Assembly (NCBI RefSeq): GCF_000337835.1
Contig: NZ_AOLM01000027.1
Coordinates: forward strand, 1 to 64,000
DNA length: 64,000 nucleotides
Reading direction: 5' to 3'
Source: Haloferax sulfurifontis ATCC BAA-897
GTDB lineage: Archaea > Halobacteriota > Halobacteria > Halobacteriales > Haloferacaceae
Of the stretch, positions 17,845-27,413 are shown piece after piece. A program made the translations under genes and the position numbers. The notes under the pieces are model-generated. The model was not told the origin of the DNA, did not search any database, and saw only the letters and a program-made list of their open reading frames with translations. How positions within the stretch are numbered: position 1 is the first letter of the stretch; the number at the start of each line of letters is the position of its first letter.

Positions 17845-18275
17845 ACGACCGCTCGGACACGTCGTCGACCCGACGCCCGTCGACGTGGTGGGCACGACGA
17901 GTGACTACAAAGCCGCCTGCAACCACGACGGCGAGTTCGACCGCGGAGGGGAACGGCCTCGCGGAATCGGTCGGGGTTCCTCCTCCCGGCCGAATCTGAG
18001 ACAGACATCTGACGGTTTCTGGTATTACTCAGATATTTGAGAATTCCGGCGGGCAGTCCGAGAGTACGCGAGATATCCCGGACACGCGCGCTGAGAGTGG
18101 ATTCAACCGCCGATTGAGATTTCAGGCGTTCAGAAATCGAAGTTTGGCGTTCGGTAAAGAAAAAACGAGCTTATCGTTGCTTTCGAACGTGTATATCGGT
18201 GTTTCCGGATATATGTCTCTACACCCACGACATCAGCTTATCTTGATTACTGATATGTGTCTTTGACCAGGGTGT
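17845..18275. other. Intergenic stretch without a supported gene
   Basis: This lies between ptsH (plus) and a small lipoprotein gene (minus). The right half is AT-rich, with runs such as the A-tract near 18160. I see no convincing ORF, RNA or repeat. Confidence 0.4.
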
Positions 18276-18473
18276 CTAGCGTCGAACCGGGGAGTTGGTC
18301 GACATCGCGGGCGACGCGGTCGTCTCGGTGCTCGTCGCGTTGCTCGTGTCCGCGGCGTCGGCGTCGCCACCGGTCGTACAGCCGGCGAGCCACGCCGCCG
18401 CGGCCGTCCCGCCGACCGCGAGCGCCTGCCGCCGCGTCAGCAACCGACCGACCGGTTCGTCGTCGTTGTCCAT
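18276..18473 (-). CDS. Small Tat-type lipoprotein, possibly truncated
   Basis: A 65-residue frame starting at ATG 18473. It has a twin-arginine motif (LLTRRQALAVGG), a hydrophobic stretch and a lipobox AWLAGC, followed by an acidic Asp/Ser/Thr linker that is normally a spacer before a folded domain. The frame stops soon after the linker. The sequence just downstream in another frame (reading DQLPGSTLDTLVKDTYQ before a stop at 18247) looks like a continuing tail. It is either a very short lipoprotein or one frameshifted near 18300. Function unknown. Confidence 0.45.
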   Translation of the reverse strand: MDNDDEPVGRLLTRRQALAVGGTAAAAWLAGCTTGGDADAADTSNATSTETTASPAMSTNSPVRR

Positions 18474-18641
18474 AGTCGTCTGTTCGCCGTCGGGCCGATA
18501 ACCGTTGGCCGAACTGGGGCGGAACTGAGACCCCAGTGGTCCACAAATTCGAGGGCCGTCGGGGACGTCGCGGCGCACCCGGCGGTCAGGCGGTCAAAAA
18601 ACGCGTGCCGATGACGGGGCTGTCGGTGGTGACCGTCGCGG

Positions 18642-18791
18642 TTAGTGGATTGCTCTCCACACCAGTCCGAGGAGGATGAACGGCGCGAACGGTATCATGA
18701 GCACTGCAATCAAAGCGACGATGAGCGTCCCCATGAGCCCCATCTGGGTGTTCGAGTAGTCGGTTCGAACGGGGTTGACTGCGCGGGCCAT
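18642..18791 (-). CDS. 49-residue single-helix membrane protein
   Basis: A small gene from ATG 18791 to TAA 18642-18644. The N-terminus is polar (MARAVNPVRTDYSNTQMG), followed by about 27 hydrophobic residues and the tail VWRAIH. A minus-strand TATA element (CTATTTATATATTAA, 18848-18834) lies about 50 bases before the start, giving a short leader. The clean promoter, hydrophobic design and stop placement support a real small protein. I do not recognise its function. Confidence 0.6.
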   Translation of the reverse strand: MARAVNPVRTDYSNTQMGLMGTLIVALIAVLMIPFAPFILLGLVWRAIH

Positions 18792-18833
18792 ACGTAGTCG
18801 TCAGTTCCCCTCATACATAACGTGACTGGATAG

Positions 18834-18848
18834 TTAATATATAAATAG
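18834..18848 (-). promoter_or_regulatory. TATA box of the 49-residue membrane protein gene
   Basis: The minus strand reads CTATTTATATATTAA, one of the strongest TATA matches in the window. Predicted transcription starts near 18815. Confidence 0.55.
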
Positions 18849-18897
18849 CCGCGAGAGCGGAGCGGCAGTTGTGGGCGAACACAGGACGTGACGGGGG

Positions 18898-20106
18898 TTA
18901 CGCCCGACTCGGCTCCGGCGCTCGAAGCGCCAAGAGCACGCCGACGACGGCGACGCCGCCCGCGGCGAAGAACGCGGGTGCGTAGCCCGCGTAGTCGATA
19001 ATCGCGCCGGCGGCGATGGGGGCGGCGAACGCCCCGAGGAGTCCGACGCTCGTCAGGAGCGAGACGGCCGTCGCCCGCACCGAGGGGGCGACGAGCTCGG
19101 CGATGTACGAGAAGATGAGACCGGTGACGAGTTGGATAGCGAAGCCGACGACGACGACCGCACCGACGACGAGGCCGAGCCGCGAGACGAACGCGAACGC
19201 GACGACCGCCGGCGTGGCGACGGCGAACGACGAGACGATGACGCGGCGGCGGCGACCGCCGAACGCGCGGTCGGTAATCACGCCGCTTGTCGACCGCGCC
19301 ACCGCGCCGATGGCGGGAAAGAGCGCGGTCAGGAGGCCGCTCGCCGCCAGCGAGATTTCGAACTCGCTGGCGAGGAAGCTCGGGAGCCACGTGTTGACGA
19401 ACAGGTACAGCGAGTAGGCGAGAAAGCAGAGCCCGCAGACGGTCCAGACCGCCCGACTCCCGAACAGTTCGCGGAGCGCCGCCCCGTCGGGGGACGGCGC
19501 GTCGACACCGGGGACGCGTCGGCGCGTCGCGGCCGCGAAGAACGCGACGCCGACGACCGCGACCCCGGCGTACAGCGGGAGAATCGCGGGCCAGCCCGCC
19601 GCGTTTGCGATGAGCGGGCTCCCGAACTGTCCGATGGCGAACCCGACGGGCGCGCTCGCGGTGAACACGCCGACCGCGGTCGCGCGCTGTTTCGGGGGGA
19701 CCGCGCTGCCGACGACGTTCGCGCCCGCGTTCCAGAACGTGACGTACGCGAGGCCGCCGAGCACCCGCGAGGCGAGGAGCCAGCCGTACGCGCCGGCGGT
19801 GGCCGCGTACCAGCCCCAGCCGCCGGCGACGACGAGCGCGACGGTCGCCAGTCCGACCACGCGGCGCACGGAAAACCGGTCGAGGACGACGCCGATGGGG
19901 ACGCTCGTGACGACCGCCGTCGCGTACATGACGCTCACGAGCCAGCCCGCCGCGCTCGAACTCAGCCCGAGCGAGTCCTGAATGGCCGGAAAGACGCTCG
20001 CCGGGGCGATTTCGTAGGCCGCGGCCGCCGTCGAAAGCAGGAAGAAGCCGACGACGATTCCCAGTGTCTCGCGTCGCGTGCCCGTCGTGTCGTCAGTCGT
20101 ACTCAC
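18898..20106 (-). CDS. MFS transporter
   Basis: A 402-residue major facilitator protein with about 12 membrane helices. I prefer the GTG start at 20106, which gives a short polar N-terminus (VSTTDDTTGTRRETLG); the longer open frame has an Arg-rich non-membrane extension. A family A-motif-like loop follows helix 2 (PIGVVLDRFSVRRVVGL), and a second copy occurs in the C-terminal half (SGVITDRAFGGRRRRV). The substrate cannot be inferred. It is expressed from the region next to a nucleotide-sugar-like SDR gene on the same strand but 86 bases away. Confidence 0.85.
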   Translation of the reverse strand: MSTTDDTTGTRRETLGIVVGFFLLSTAAAAYEIAPASVFPAIQDSLGLSSSAAGWLVSVMYATAVVTSVPIGVVLDRFSVRRVVGLATVALVVAGGWGWYAATAGAYGWLLASRVLGGLAYVTFWNAGANVVGSAVPPKQRATAVGVFTASAPVGFAIGQFGSPLIANAAGWPAILPLYAGVAVVGVAFFAAATRRRVPGVDAPSPDGAALRELFGSRAVWTVCGLCFLAYSLYLFVNTWLPSFLASEFEISLAASGLLTALFPAIGAVARSTSGVITDRAFGGRRRRVIVSSFAVATPAVVAFAFVSRLGLVVGAVVVVGFAIQLVTGLIFSYIAELVAPSVRATAVSLLTSVGLLGAFAAPIAAGAIIDYAGYAPAFFAAGGVAVVGVLLALRAPEPSRA

Positions 20107-20192
20107 GGTTTCGCTACCTGCTCGGCGGAGGAGTATGAAACCGCCTGATGTCGGTCCGGTTTCGTCTCGTGGTGACCGCGAGCGGCACCGAC

Positions 20193-20837
20193 TCAGTCGC
20201 CGCCTCGAAGCGCCCGCTCGATGGGCGTCTCGCCGCCCGTGAGGCGTATCGTCTCGCCGACCGTCCGGTCGGTGTCGAGACAGGCGACGGCCGTCTGTGC
20301 GACGTCGGCCCGCGGAATCTCGGCCGTGTCGCCGCCGAGGCCGTCGGCGGCCAGCGAGACGGAGCCGGTGCCCTCTGCGTCGGTGAGCGCCGTGGGGCGG
20401 AGAATCGTCGAGTCGAGCGACGACTGTTCGAGGTGGTCGGCGGCGCACCGCTTGGCGACCAGATACGGCCGCAACGGCTCCGGCCCCGCGAGCGGGTCGC
20501 CCGCGCCGACGGAGCTAATCATCACGAAGCGGTCGATTCCCCGGTCGACACAGGCATCGACCACTCGCCGAGCGCCCCAGAGGTCGACCATGAGCGTCTT
20601 GTCCGCGCCCGTCGACCCACCGGACCCTGCGGTGAAGACGACCGCGTCGGCCCCGTCAAGCGCCGCGTCGAAGTCGCCTTCGAGGTCGCCCAGTCGCGGC
20701 TCGCCGCCGCGGTCGCGGACCGCCTCGAACTGCGACTCGTCTCGCACGACGCCGACGGGGTCGTGGCCCGCGTCCGCGAGTCGCGGGAGAAGCTCGCGTC
20801 CGATACCGCCGTTCGCGCCGATGACTGCGACCTGCAT
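20193..20837 (-). CDS. NAD(P)-binding atypical SDR (NmrA/YwnB-like)
   Basis: A 214-residue protein beginning MQVAVIGANGGIGRELLPRL, with the GxxGxxG dinucleotide-binding motif of atypical short-chain dehydrogenases. DAVVFTAGSGG, FVMISSVGAG and YLVAKRCAADHL correspond to the strands and the YxxxK-like region, and DTDRTVGETIRLTGGETPI is the C-terminal family signature. ATG 20837 is chosen because it puts the Rossmann strand at residue 2. Such proteins act as reductases or redox sensors; the substrate is unknown. Confidence 0.82.
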   Translation of the reverse strand: MQVAVIGANGGIGRELLPRLADAGHDPVGVVRDESQFEAVRDRGGEPRLGDLEGDFDAALDGADAVVFTAGSGGSTGADKTLMVDLWGARRVVDACVDRGIDRFVMISSVGAGDPLAGPEPLRPYLVAKRCAADHLEQSSLDSTILRPTALTDAEGTGSVSLAADGLGGDTAEIPRADVAQTAVACLDTDRTVGETIRLTGGETPIERALRGGD

Positions 20838-21003
20838 GATTCGGCGGCGTGTAGTCGGGCCGGCGCAATAGGGGGCTTGGTTCGGCGAAGATGGCGAGGG
20901 GGCCCGCGCGACGGGAGCGCCGACGACCGACACCGAGTCCCGTCGAACCGGACGGTACTGCTGGAATCGTCACCGTCCTTGGTCCGCGGGTCCGCGTTCG
21001 AGT

Positions 21004-22017
21004 ATGCGCGATTCGAACCGCGAGTGGATTCTCGCCGAGCGACCCGAGGGAGAGCCGGACACGGACAGCTTCGAACTCCGCGAGGGCGACCGCCCGGAGC
21101 CGCGACACGGCGAACTCCTCGTGCGCGTGCGGTACCTCTCCGTCGACCCGTACATGCGCGGTCGGATGCGAGACGCGGAGTCGTACGCCGAGCCGTGGTC
21201 GGTCGGCGACCCGATGCGGGGAGCCGTCGTCGGCGAAGTCGTCGAAAGCAAAAGCGACGCCTACGACGCGGGCGACCTCGTGACCGGCAACGGGGCGTGG
21301 GCCGACTACAGCGTTCTCGACGCCGACGAGGTCGCGCCGGTCGACCCGTCGGTCGCGGACCTCCCCGCCTACCTCGGCGTGCTCGGGATGCCCGGCCGGA
21401 CGGCGTACTTCGGCCTGCTCGACGTGGGCGACCCCTCGCCCGGCGAGACGGTCGTGGTGTCCGGGGCGGCCGGCGCGGTCGGCTCCGTCGTCGGCCAGAT
21501 TGCGAAGCTCAACGGCTGTCGCGTCGTCGGCTTCGCCGGCTCCGACGAGAAGGTGTCGTGGCTCACCGACGACCTCGGTTTCGACGCCGCAATCAACTAC
21601 AAGCAGGTCGACGACTACCTGGCGGCGCTCGACGACGCCGCGCCCGACGGCGTCGACGTCTACTTCGACAACGTCGGCGGCCCCATCACCGACGCGGTGT
21701 TCACCAAGCTGAACCTCGACGCCCGCGTCGCCGTCTGCGGGCAGATCGCTCACTACAACGACGAGAGCGTCCCGACCGGGCCGCGAAAGCTCCCGCAACT
21801 CATCGCGCCGCGCGCGAAAGTGCAGGGACTCCTCATCGGCGACTACGCCACCCGGTTCGGACAGGCCAGCGAACGGCTCGGGTCGTGGGTCGCCTCCGGC
21901 GACCTCGAACACCGCGAGACCGTCGTCGACGGACTGGAGAACGCGCCCGACGCGTTCCTCGGACTGTTCTCCGGCGACAACATCGGCAAGCAGGTCGTCG
22001 GCGTGTCCGAGCCCTAG
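21004..22017 (+). CDS. NADP-dependent oxidoreductase, zinc-independent MDR (alkenal/curcumin reductase type)
   Basis: A 337-residue medium-chain reductase. The N-terminal GroES-like domain has YLSVDPYMRGRM and MRGAVVGEVVES, as in leukotriene B4/2-alkenal reductases. The Rossmann domain shows LGMPGRTAYFGLLDVG, VVVSGAAGAVGSVVGQIAK and VDVYFDNVGGPITDAV. There is no catalytic-zinc cysteine pattern. It reduces carbon-carbon double bonds of unsaturated carbonyls in characterised relatives. It is divergent from the SDR gene. Confidence 0.9.
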   Translation: MRDSNREWILAERPEGEPDTDSFELREGDRPEPRHGELLVRVRYLSVDPYMRGRMRDAESYAEPWSVGDPMRGAVVGEVVESKSDAYDAGDLVTGNGAWADYSVLDADEVAPVDPSVADLPAYLGVLGMPGRTAYFGLLDVGDPSPGETVVVSGAAGAVGSVVGQIAKLNGCRVVGFAGSDEKVSWLTDDLGFDAAINYKQVDDYLAALDDAAPDGVDVYFDNVGGPITDAVFTKLNLDARVAVCGQIAHYNDESVPTGPRKLPQLIAPRAKVQGLLIGDYATRFGQASERLGSWVASGDLEHRETVVDGLENAPDAFLGLFSGDNIGKQVVGVSEP

Positions 22018-22081
22018 CTCGGCGGTGCTTCGGCCGTCAGTGGCAGGTCGCCCCACGAACGCGACCGGTCGTGCGACTTCG

Positions 22082-22098
22082 TTTTAGCCCGTCCTAAA
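22082..22098. promoter_or_regulatory. Upstream DtxR-like half-conserved operator
   Basis: TTTTAGCCCGTCCTAAA has TTTAG/CTAAA arms in the same geometry as the strong site at 22119-22134. It lies just upstream of the TATA box, so a second repressor dimer could cover the promoter. It is weaker than the other copies. Confidence 0.5.
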
Positions 22099-22118
22099 CT
22101 TCGAAGCACCTATATCGC

Positions 22119-22134
22119 TTTAGGCGAGCCTAAT
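22119..22134. promoter_or_regulatory. DtxR/IdeR-like iron operator over the transcription start
   Basis: TTTAGGCGAGCCTAAT is a near-perfect palindrome matching the DtxR/IdeR/MntR consensus (TTAGGTnAGCCTAA). It falls between the TATA element CTATAT (22110-22115) and ATG 22139, where a metal-loaded repressor would block a leaderless transcript. Confidence 0.8.
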
Positions 22135-22138
22135 CCGT

Positions 22139-23380
22139 ATGTTGGACGACGACGGCGAGAACGCGAGGCCGACCCGGAGAGACTACCTGACGTACGGTGG
22201 GGCGCTTCTCGGCGGCGGGGTGCTCGCGGGATGCGCCGGCCAGTCGGGCGACGACGCGACGGCGACGACGACCGCGGCCGACGCGGCGACCGAAACCGAG
22301 ACAGGGGCCACCGAGACGGCGGCCGAGACAGCTGAATCGAGCTACGCGGCCGAGCTGTCGCCGGTCGGGACGGTCACGCTGGACGAGCCGCCGACGAACG
22401 TGTTCACCCACTTCCCGTGGTTCCCGGACATGGCGAGCGCGCTCGGGCGGGGCGACACCGTCAACGACCTCTGGTGGGACGGCACCGTCGCGGGCCTCGA
22501 CTACTTCACTGCCGACTTCGACGGCTTCGAAATCGAGTGGGCGGACGCGGCGGGCGAGTACGGCTTCACGAAAGAGCGGCTGTACGAACTCGACAGCGAC
22601 CTCCACCTCGTCGACCCCGCGTGGGTGTCCACGCAGGACAACTGGAGCCGAGCCGACATCGACGAGGTCGCGGACAACGTCGGCCCGTGGTTCGGCAACT
22701 ACTACAGCAACTTCAACGCCGCGCCCCCGGGGGAGTGGGCCGACGGCTACGAGTACTGCGACCTCTGGGAGCTGTTCGACCGCGTCGCGTCGCTGTACGG
22801 CGAGCGCGACCGCTACGAGGCGCTCCAGTCCGTCCACGACGACCTGCTCGGCACCGTCGAGGGCGGACTGCCACCGGAGTCCGAGCGTCCAACCGCCGCG
22901 TACCTCTCCATCTCGACGGACCTGTCGAGCATCTACCTGCTCCGCCTGAACGCGCCCGGCTACTGGAACTCTCACACCCGGCCGCTCGGCGCGGTCGACG
23001 CCTTCGGCGACGCGGAGTTCACGGGACCGTTCCAAGAGGTCGATATGGAGGCGCTGTTAGAGGCCGACCCCGACGTGATTCTCGCGTTATGGACCGTCAC
23101 GGAGACGTTCGACTTCGACGGGCTGAAACAGAACCTCCGAGACGACCCCGTCGGCCGCGAACTGGCGGCCGTCCAGAACGACCGCGTCTACCCGCAGGGG
23201 ACGCGGTGGCAGGGGCCGCTGATGAACCTGTTCCAACTGGAGATGACGGCCAAACAGCTCTATCCCGAGCGGTTCGGCGCGTGGCCGACCTACGAGGACG
23301 GCGACGACTACCCCGACTTCGGGACCGACGAGCGGTTGTTCGACCACGAGCGGGTCGAGGAGATCGTCACAGACGGCTAG
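22139..23380 (+). CDS. Iron(III)/siderophore-type ABC substrate-binding lipoprotein
   Basis: A 413-residue extracytoplasmic protein. It has an N-terminal RRDYLTYGG Tat-like motif, a hydrophobic core and a lipobox VLAGCAGQ, then a Thr/Ala-rich linker. The TroA/BtuF-like body shows TVTLDEPPTNVFTHFPWFPDMASALGRG, the second lobe with DPDVILALWTV and the terminal AKQLYPERF motif, consistent with periplasmic ferric-chelate or haem receptors. DtxR-like operators at its start support an iron role. No permease or ATPase is adjacent, so it may serve a transporter encoded elsewhere. Confidence 0.85.
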   Translation: MLDDDGENARPTRRDYLTYGGALLGGGVLAGCAGQSGDDATATTTAADAATETETGATETAAETAESSYAAELSPVGTVTLDEPPTNVFTHFPWFPDMASALGRGDTVNDLWWDGTVAGLDYFTADFDGFEIEWADAAGEYGFTKERLYELDSDLHLVDPAWVSTQDNWSRADIDEVADNVGPWFGNYYSNFNAAPPGEWADGYEYCDLWELFDRVASLYGERDRYEALQSVHDDLLGTVEGGLPPESERPTAAYLSISTDLSSIYLLRLNAPGYWNSHTRPLGAVDAFGDAEFTGPFQEVDMEALLEADPDVILALWTVTETFDFDGLKQNLRDDPVGRELAAVQNDRVYPQGTRWQGPLMNLFQLEMTAKQLYPERFGAWPTYEDGDDYPDFGTDERLFDHERVEEIVTDG

Positions 23381-23601
23381 CCCGTCACAGCCTGTCGTTC
23401 CCGTCAATCAGCGGTAACGTCCGAAAAGAGGTATGTTGAGAGTTGATGGCGGGAGCTGAGTTCGATGCCTGTGGAGTTTTCAGACTCTGCCCGCGTGAAC
23501 CCGACCGACCAGCTATTCTGTGGTTTGACAGGGACGACATTCGTTCCAGACGAACCGAATCCGACAAACGAATAGACGACGCATCCGTCTTGGGTGGTGT
23601 C

Positions 23602-25278
23602 TCAACGGTCAGCGGCGGCGTCCGGTCGGCTCAGTCGGATTCGGACTTGCGTGCCGGAGTCGGACGCTTCCACGCTCAGTGTCCCGTCCGAGCGAGAGAC
23701 GATCCAGTACACCAGCCACAGGCCGATGCCGGAGCCGTGTTCGAGGTCCGTCTCTTCGCCGGCTTCCAAGACGGCGAACTCAGACGGCGGGAGGCCCGGT
23801 CCGTTGTCCTCGACGATAATCGTCACTTCCGACGGGGACACATCGGTCGTGACGCGCACGGCGATCGGTTCGTCGCCGGAATGGTGAGACACGGCGTTCT
23901 CGATTAACTCGGCGAGTGCGAGGTCGAATCGTGGATGTGCGTCAACGACGACGTCATCGACGTCGAACGAGACGGATTTCAGAAATTCGGCCGGAACGTT
24001 TTGTCTCAGCTTGAGTAGATACTCGTTGAGCGAACGGCGGTCCGTCTCAGAATACGACAGCACGGTCTCGATTTTCCTCGCTTTGGCCGCTTGTTCGACG
24101 ACTTTCATCGCACGCGTATGTATGCGACCCGCCGACTGAGCGGTCTCACCACCCGTCGAGTCTCGGATGATGGCCGCAAAGCCCGCAATCACGTTGAGGT
24201 CGTTTCGAATGTTATGACGGAAGATACGCGACAGGACTTGTTTGAGGAGGTCCAATTCTTCCTCGCGCTCTTTGAGGGCCGTAATGTCGCTCAACACGAC
24301 GATTTTTCCGGTCACTCCCCGGCCATAGGAAATCGCCGACGTCTCAATCGAGAACGTTCGCGTTCCACCGTTTACCGCTAACTTGATGACGTCGGTGGTC
24401 TCCTCGTCCGAAAGCACCGAAGCGTCGCAGATGAACTCCTCGAGTTTGGTACCGATGAGGCGCCGTCCTGACAGTTGGTGTCCCGATTGGTTCGCATCAA
24501 CGATGTAGCCCGCAGAGTTGACCACGAAGATGGGGTCGGTGATCTCTTCGAACGTCTGCTCCCGAGCGACGGGAACGAACTTCAGTAACCCGTGTTCCCG
24601 AATCGAATACGCGAAAAAGAGCCCGGAACACGAGTACAGAACTGACGTGGGGTCGAAATAAATCGGGACGAGTCCCACGACTTTCACTACCGTCGAACCG
24701 ACGAGCATCGAAAACACGACTAAGAGATAGACGGTCTGTCGGCGTTGCGTGCCGCTCGTCCGGAGCAGTTCTCCGACGAACATACCGGCCGCCAGAAACA
24801 CGAGCAGGTAGCCGTAGACCTTCGTCACGAGGAACTTGAGCGGGCCATCGAAGATTGGAAAGTGTAAGATACCGTCCGCGGTCGCGTAGTATGCACTCGT
24901 AAACACCAGTTCGTACGGATTAACCCACGAGATGACAAACAGAAGCAGTATCGGGCTGAACAGGACGTAAACGACGGTCCGGGAGACGGTCTGTTTGAAG
25001 ACGAACTCGTAGGCGAGTAAGAAAAGCGTCACTGCGGCGGTCGGAATCATCACCCAGAAGAAGTTTGCAACCGCTAACGTGAGCTGTGGGTCCGGGATAA
25101 GTGTGAACGTCGCGAACAGCAACGACCAGAGACCGCCGGTGGCCATCGAGAGGATAAACCAGATGACGCCCGGTTTATCGCGTTCTTGCCAGAGGAGATG
25201 GCAGTTCACGACCGATGGAATCACCCCAAGGTACATCAGGACGACAGCGATTTCAGGGGTGAGCCATCGGTCAAGCAC
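23602..25278 (-). CDS. Sensor histidine kinase with 7TM N-terminal domain and PAS
   Basis: A 558-residue membrane kinase with a GTG start. About seven helices in residues 10-230 form the histidine-kinase 7TM domain common in haloarchaea. A PAS domain follows (FEEITDPIFVVNSAGYIVDANQSG), then the dimerisation H-box FRHNIRNDLNVI carrying the phosphorylated histidine. The ATPase domain has the N-box ELIENAVSHH, the G1 box VEDNGPGLP and G2 GSGIGLWLV. No response regulator or receiver gene is nearby, so it is an orphan. It converges with the iron-type lipoprotein gene but no functional link is shown. Confidence 0.9.
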   Translation of the reverse strand: MLDRWLTPEIAVVLMYLGVIPSVVNCHLLWQERDKPGVIWFILSMATGGLWSLLFATFTLIPDPQLTLAVANFFWVMIPTAAVTLFLLAYEFVFKQTVSRTVVYVLFSPILLLFVISWVNPYELVFTSAYYATADGILHFPIFDGPLKFLVTKVYGYLLVFLAAGMFVGELLRTSGTQRRQTVYLLVVFSMLVGSTVVKVVGLVPIYFDPTSVLYSCSGLFFAYSIREHGLLKFVPVAREQTFEEITDPIFVVNSAGYIVDANQSGHQLSGRRLIGTKLEEFICDASVLSDEETTDVIKLAVNGGTRTFSIETSAISYGRGVTGKIVVLSDITALKEREEELDLLKQVLSRIFRHNIRNDLNVIAGFAAIIRDSTGGETAQSAGRIHTRAMKVVEQAAKARKIETVLSYSETDRRSLNEYLLKLRQNVPAEFLKSVSFDVDDVVVDAHPRFDLALAELIENAVSHHSGDEPIAVRVTTDVSPSEVTIIVEDNGPGLPPSEFAVLEAGEETDLEHGSGIGLWLVYWIVSRSDGTLSVEASDSGTQVRIRLSRPDAAADR

Positions 25279-25632
25279 GTATTCTATACCAGCATTATCG
25301 AGCTAATTATTCTTTTGGGAGACCTGTAATATAATCCACAATTCATGCTGGAGCGCCCATCCAGTGACGCCAGTGTGGCGACAGGAACGGCGATTCTACC
25401 CCTTCTCGCTACGGGGAACGCCGGCATCCGCGCTCACGTCTCGAAGCACTCGCCCGGTCTCCCTGAGGTGGTAGTTGAGACTACACCGGGTTTAGCGGGG
25501 CTGTGATGCGTGGTTTCGACCGAATTGACGAGGGGAATCTGCTTCGGATTATCCTCGAAACGCGTGTTCTTGTTGAACTGGAAACTAATTCGGAGGATTT
25601 CCGAGACTCTGGATAGTGTCGCCACTCAGACA
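25279..25632. other. Intergenic sequence between the kinase and the IS element
   Basis: The left part holds the kinase promoter area. The remainder includes short open frames on both strands that resemble no family I know. Nothing further can be supported. Confidence 0.35.
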
Positions 25633-27326
25633 CCGCGCTAACACAGGTAGAACCCCCCACTACCCGATTCCCGTTTCCTTCTTCAACAACGTCAGTGTAT
25701 TGTCGGCTGTTACGATCGGCGAATGCTCGTACTCACCGGTCAACTCAACCTGCACGAGCAAATCGACCGCTCGCCAAATCGAGTACAAGAGACACGCGAA
25801 TGCGAAGTAGAAGAACCGCAGCCCGAAATCCTTCGACGTCGTCGTGGCCATGAATCGCTTGATCGACTTGTAGCCACTCTCGATTTCCCACCGGTAGCCG
25901 TACTCCGTGAGGTGCCCAGTCCCTCTATTCGTCATGAACACCGAGTACTGTCGATGGTCGTCGTGCTCAGCGTTCTCTTTGCGGCGGTAGATCAGCGTCG
26001 TCTCGTGCCACTCACTCTTCCCAAGATGGAGTTTACGATCGGTCTCATACCGGTCTTGATCGCGCTGGAGCAACCGCTTCGCCTGCTCTCGCTGGTCTGC
26101 ATCCGCTTGGGGACGACGTAGGAGAGCCCACGCTGGCTGATCATCTCCAGAACGTGCTGACTATCGAATTCCCGATCCATCAGGACGTTATCGACGTGGA
26201 CGAGCTCTTCAGCCGAATCGAGCAAGTCCTCGACGATCTCCTTGCGTGACTCGCCTTTTCGTACCGGGCGGGCATCGAGGACGAGTGGGACAGCGTTCCC
26301 GACCAGCTGGACTGTCGCCCACTGATAGGCGTACTCGTCAGTGTTCTCTTTCGTTCCGATGATCTCGTCCTCATGGCCTGTGCGGTCGCCGGTAAAGGGG
26401 TCGGCCTCGGTAATGTCGATAGCGACGATCCCTGCGCGGAAGAACTCCTCTGTCTCTGCGAGCTGGTTGATGAGCTGTCGGACCGCCTGTCGGTACATCT
26501 CGCGAATCTGCTCGATAGAGAGATTACGAATCTGGTCGCGATGACCGTGCCCGAGTGGTGTTCGATCACGCGTCGACTCGTGGATGAAGCTGCGAGCCCC
26601 CTCGTTGGCGGCCAAGTTCTCACGGAGTCCTAAGTAGGTCTGTAAGCCCCAGTAGGCGTTCTCGGGAATCTCACAGCCCTCGCCACGGTTGAGCGAGAAC
26701 GCGGGGAACACGACGTGACTGACGTGCTTGGTAATCGTCCCTGTCTTGTCGAGGATGGCCTGGTCGTCCGGGTCCGGTTCAGCGGCGTCGTGGCCTCGAG
26801 TCGGGAGGTTTCGGTCTGGTTCGCGTGGCACAGCGATATCCGCGTTTTCCGCTTTGATGAGGATCGTGCGAGCCGCTGTCCGGACCGTTTCCCGGAGATC
26901 TCGCGTGAAGCGTTTGTTCCAGGTCCGCCAGAGCGTCGATTGATCGGGAACCGTTCCCAACTCTAGACGTTCGCAGAGTGTGGTCCGGCTCTCAAGGTAC
27001 TCCAGGAGTTCTGTTTCGTGCTCCCACCCGTGGAGTTCTTTCAGCACGAACATGCGAAAGAGGGTATCCATCTCGTAGCGTGTCGAGTTTTCGTAGCAAT
27101 CGTGGGCCTCGAAGCGAAAGTAGGCCAGCGGAAGTTCGCAGACGAATTCTTCAATCGAGTCGTGGTCTGGGTGCGTAAACCAGACATTCGAGACGACTCG
27201 AACGTCCGATTCTAATCCGCCAAGCGAGGTACGATCATATAGCGGCGTCGAGTTATATATGGGCCACTCAATGTGCTGCCGGCGTGCGATCCGGCCAAAA
27301 ACACTACGCTGGGATTCACTTGTCCC
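25633..27326 (-). mobile_element. IS4-family insertion sequence (ISH8-like), boundaries approximate
   Basis: The element is defined by its transposase. Possible ends are the imperfect inverted repeats ACAGGTAGAACCCC near 25634 and ACAAGTGAATCCC (minus strand) near 27325, which share the pattern ACA-GT-A-CCC. No target duplication was identified, so the limits are tentative, and the transposase frame slightly overruns the right limit. It lies between a histidine kinase and a CDF transporter and interrupts no recognisable gene. Confidence 0.6.
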
Positions 27327-27332
27327 AGTCAC
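25660..27332 (-). pseudogene. IS4-family transposase, frameshifted
   Basis: The N-terminal two-thirds reads in one frame from about 27332 to 26100, with DDE residues in GIVAIDITEADP and VLMDREFDS. After VVPKRM the frame goes astray, and the family continuation ADQREQAKRLLQRDQDRYETD is found one frame over, running to 25660 with the Y-x2-R-x3-E-x6-K signature in YGYRWEIESGYKSIKRF. Restoring one G after the ATG at 26100-26102 would join the two. All catalytic motifs are present, so it is a recent single-base inactivation. The initiation codon is uncertain. Confidence 0.85.
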
Positions 27333-27413
27333 TACGAGATCGTGGCTGCGATATGGGAAGAGCCAATCTAACCGCCCAACAGAAGGACTGTAGTTTGCAG
27401 TATCGAGAACAGC

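Noticed and set aside
25990-26110. Programmed frameshift in the IS4 transposase
   Set aside because: IS4-family elements are not known to use frameshifting, and no slippery heptamer was seen. A simple deletion explains it better.
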